Shown piece by piece: positions 61,301 to 64,000 of a stretch of 64,000 bases of DNA (positions are counted from its first letter, which is position 1; the number at the start of each line of letters is the position of its first letter). A program made the translations under genes and the position numbers. The DNA comes from Adenanthera pavonina (Eukaryota; Streptophyta; Magnoliopsida; Fabales; Fabaceae): positions 23,934,501 through 23,998,500 of the forward strand of contig JAIVEN010000012.1 of the NCBI GenBank assembly GCA_026686845.1, written 5' to 3'. The notes below the pieces were generated by a model, which saw nothing but the letters and a program-made list of their open reading frames with translations, did no database searches and was not told where the DNA came from.

Positions 61301-62667
61301 TACCTTGCATGCCCATGCTAAATTTATCACGAACAGTGTCTCCTGGTCGATTTCTACACCAAAACTTTGTTGTATGATCATTGCTGCCACTGCAGAAGAA
61401 ACATGAAAGCCCAGTGATTTAGGAGTATAGATCAGAATAGGACTACCAAAATATAACACAAAGATTAAAAAGAAAATATATATATATATATATATATTGT
61501 TAGGCACTAAGACATCTGAACAGCCACATTCATATCTCATTTTGCATATGGGTACATATATTGTATTACATTAGAACTTGACTCCTGGTTAGAAAATTCA
61601 AAAGACAATGTTCTCAAACTATCTTCCTAAAATAATTTCATTAAAAGAAAGACAAGCTTTATGGAAACCATTCGAGGAAGAAGATGCACAATATATTATA
61701 GAGTTCTGGTAATGGAATCGCTTCATGATATTAGGAAAATATCACGCACAAGCAATTTCCAGAAGAGAAAGAAAGAAAGCCATAAAGCAAAATTCAAAGC
61801 TATTGCAGAGAGGAAATTAAATTCACCTGCAGAGAAGGTATCCAATAGGATGCCACGCAAGATCCCACACACTATTATCATGAGCATTGGAAATTTCAAT
61901 TTGTGGAGTGTCGTGCCTGAAGAACAGAATAAATTAATCATGATAAGCATACAAAGCTGAAAGGAAATCCCAAAAACTGGGAAAAAAATGAAACTAAGCA
62001 ATGAGCCAAAAAATATATAAAAGTGAAACAAAATGTTCAGTAGATATCTGAGGGATATCTGTTAGCCGTTTGTTATTTATAAGAGTATTATCTGTTTCGT
62101 CTTTAAATAGATCTACCGATACACTCTCCTTAAACACATGAACCTTAAAATCCAAGCCCAATATCATACTGCTTTTACTTTGTGCTTGTGCAAGCATATA
62201 TGTGAGTGACATGAGAAACAGACAGACAAAACACCCCAACTATATTGGCAACTATTCTCAAACTACCAGGACATCAGCTCCAACTCACAAAAGATTTTAG
62301 AATGGTGAAAGAAAGCATCATTCATTCCTCTGCAGTTTGCACCTCAAAAAAGTTTCCCAGAGTTTTGAACAAATCAATTTTTTTTTTTTTGCAGATTCTA
62401 ATTCTTAAGCATGTCCTCTCATTGCTTTCTTGGTATAAGATTGCCTCCAAAATTAATAGCACGGTATAAATAGAAAATTAAAAAAAAAATTTACAAGTCC
62501 AACTGAATAAGAGTGAAGATGAAATGAGAAAATTCTACAAAACAATGTAAAAGAAAAAGATATCAGCATGTGAGAAAAGCGAATTTACCCAACAAGCCAA
62601 TGAAAGATAGAACCATCAAAACTCCCACTGACAAAGTACTCTTCATGAAATGGATGCCAAGCCAAAG
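58305..62667 (-). CDS. FY: FY-like WD40 mRNA 3'-end-processing factor, 3' exons (partial)
   Basis: Six minus-strand exons: 62,589-62,667, 61,827-61,916, 61,304-61,389, 60,053-60,561, 59,357-59,593 and 58,305-58,370 (stop TAG). Phases join without error. The first three encode the last WD40 blades (LAWHPFHEEYFVSGSFDG, DNSVWDLAWHPIGYLLC, SGSNDHTTKFWCRNRPGD). The rest encode the long Pro/Gln/Met-rich tail found in plant FY, with a PPLPP motif (GAPPLPPGPHP) of the type bound by the WW domain of FCA. FY is the plant homologue of yeast Pfs2/human WDR33. It acts in the nuclear polyadenylation complex and, with FCA, in the autonomous flowering pathway. The upstream WD40 exons lie beyond the right edge. 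The frame shows no lesion. Confidence 0.93.
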
Positions 62668-63601
62668 CTAACAAAGTTGCAAAAGGTAATGCATGAGAAT
62701 CATCTTCCATTCTATCAAAACTGCAGAAGCATGACGAAAAATGGCAATTTCTCCTACGGTACGATGATGTTACACTACATAGTAGCCAGAATGTATCCAT
62801 ATCACCATATAATCTTATATTTGAATAAGTAAATATTTACTATATAAGAAAATAAGGAAATTCATATAAACATTCATATTCTAGCTATTTTCCATAAGCC
62901 ACAGAGAACACAAAACACAGAAACTTCAAGAGGGCCACTCAGAAATTCAAAACTATGAATAAGTTTATAGCAGCACAACATTAAGGAGCTCAGATTATCA
63001 CATGAGCAGTTTCATCTGGTGGCAACACAAATCCATAGGAATACACAAGAGTTTTCAAACCAGTGGCGCTGGTGCAAATCAATTAACGATAAAAAAAAAT
63101 GTACAATCCACAAATGCTCAAATGATGGAATTTATTGCCATCAAGACTAAATAGTTGCATCACTTTAATCAATATGCAGCTCAAGTTCTCATATAAAAGG
63201 TATATATAAAGCAAATTAAGAAAATTGGTTGTGCCTTACTCTGCACAGGACTTTCTTTTCATAGGTATTGAACAGTTTGAAAGGAAAAACAAAAGGCAAA
63301 AAAAGGCTACAGCACTGCAGCTATCCACAATATTTACAGTGTTATAATTTATTTAGTTGGGAAGGAATGGTCGAATTTATCACAGTGTCTCTATGTCTTG
63401 GTAAGTGTGGGAAAGAATAGCAGTTGTTAATATTTATCCTCATCTTTGATTGGCAAAGAAAGTGGACTATGAAACTTGATTTTTTAATACTGAATTATTT
63501 GAAAGATTTCTTTTGGAGGACATCTGATTCTCTTATCCTTTAACATTTTCTTTTTCCTATCCAAAAAATTTATATAAACATTACCATAATGATAAAAACT
63601 A
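62668..63601 (-). other. FY-like gene intron
   Basis: The next upstream exon should encode the earlier WD40 blades ending in a GH(R/K)KDVT-type stretch. I searched the minus strand to the window end and did not find it, so this is intron sequence. No other coding feature seen. Confidence 0.6.
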
Positions 63602-63776
63602 AGTGTCTGTTTGGTTCTCATTTTTCAAAACGCAACTGTACTTTCTAACCATCATTTTCTCCTTTTTTCATCCAAATAGCTTTTCAGTAAACTTCTCTAC
63701 TTTTATCCAAACTTCATTTTTGTAAACTGCGGTTATTTTAAAAGTACTTTTACAAAAAGACAAACCAAACGGGCAC
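63602..63776. mobile_element. hAT-like MITE in the FY-like intron
   Basis: A 175-bp element begins AGTGTCTGTTTGGTTCTC. The reverse complement of its right end is AGTGCCCGTTTGGTTTGTC, giving terminal inverted repeats of about 18 bp. It is non-coding and inside an intron. No unambiguous target duplication was found. Confidence 0.7.
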
Positions 63777-64000
63777 TAACAAGGTTAGTCATAAAGAGGG
63801 ATTAAGCAAACAATAATAATTGATTAAACAGTCACTGGATCAAGAGAATCATGTCAAATCTTAATTTAGGACAAATAATGAAATTCCATAATGCAAACTT
63901 AACCTGCATAACTGAAACTCACAAATTGATAGCAACGTTAATGAACAATAATTCCAGATCATGAAATTAAATTTATCTAGCCTCCGTACAACAATCAGAA
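63777..64000 (-). other. FY-like gene intron, continuing past the edge
   Basis: No exon or splice-site pair is recognisable in the last 224 bases. Confidence 0.45.

Overview
The window is nuclear DNA from a flowering plant, most likely a eudicot. It is AT-rich and intron-bearing, carries many LTR retrotransposons and MITEs, and contains two recognisable families of plant flowering genes. I could not settle the species.

The organising feature is a large tandem duplication. The ancestral block appears to have been a run of FLOWERING LOCUS T (FT)-like genes followed by the 3' part of an FY-type gene (WD40 mRNA 3'-end-processing factor, minus strand). Copy 1 runs from about 8,610 to 39,450 and ends in a truncated FY copy. 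Copy 2 starts at about 39,450 and runs into the surviving FY gene (58,305-62,667, continuing past the right edge). At the junction, sequence matching an FY intron passes directly into sequence matching the FT 5' flank, as expected from unequal crossing-over.

FT-like content: one uninterrupted four-exon gene (FT-B, 53,111-54,230, 173 aa); one full-length but broken copy (FT-A, 21,078-22,235); three exon 1-2 fragments (C near 22.9-23.5 kb, D near 24.8 kb, E near 56.2-56.4 kb); and one remnant with promoter and 3' flank but no exons (F, 12.24-15.06 kb). FT-B keeps FT-type splice phases and the FT-type tyrosine before LHW. It has a changed DPDxP motif, an altered and lengthened external loop and a four-residue N-terminal deletion, so florigen function is uncertain.

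Region by region. 1-8.6 kb: a CACTA terminal remnant, a foldback MULE-type MITE with 9-bp target duplications, another TIR element and a LINE RNase H remnant. 8.6-28 kb: duplicated FT block, copy 1, with a solo LTR and an old minus-strand Ty1/copia element. 28-37.8 kb: diverged repeats, then an outer LTR with a nested young Ty3/gypsy chromovirus-like element. 37.8-39.5 kb: FY pseudogene with a poly(A)-ended insertion. 39.5-57.2 kb: block copy 2, interrupted by a Ty1/copia element with matched LTRs and target duplications, a probable solo LTR, and a fragment related to mitochondrial ribosomal protein L12. 57.2-64 kb: LINE-like tail, the FY 3' exons and a MITE.

The two duplicate copies serve as natural empty sites for one another, so several insertions can be placed to the base. 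I saw no tRNA, rRNA, CRISPR array or prokaryotic feature.
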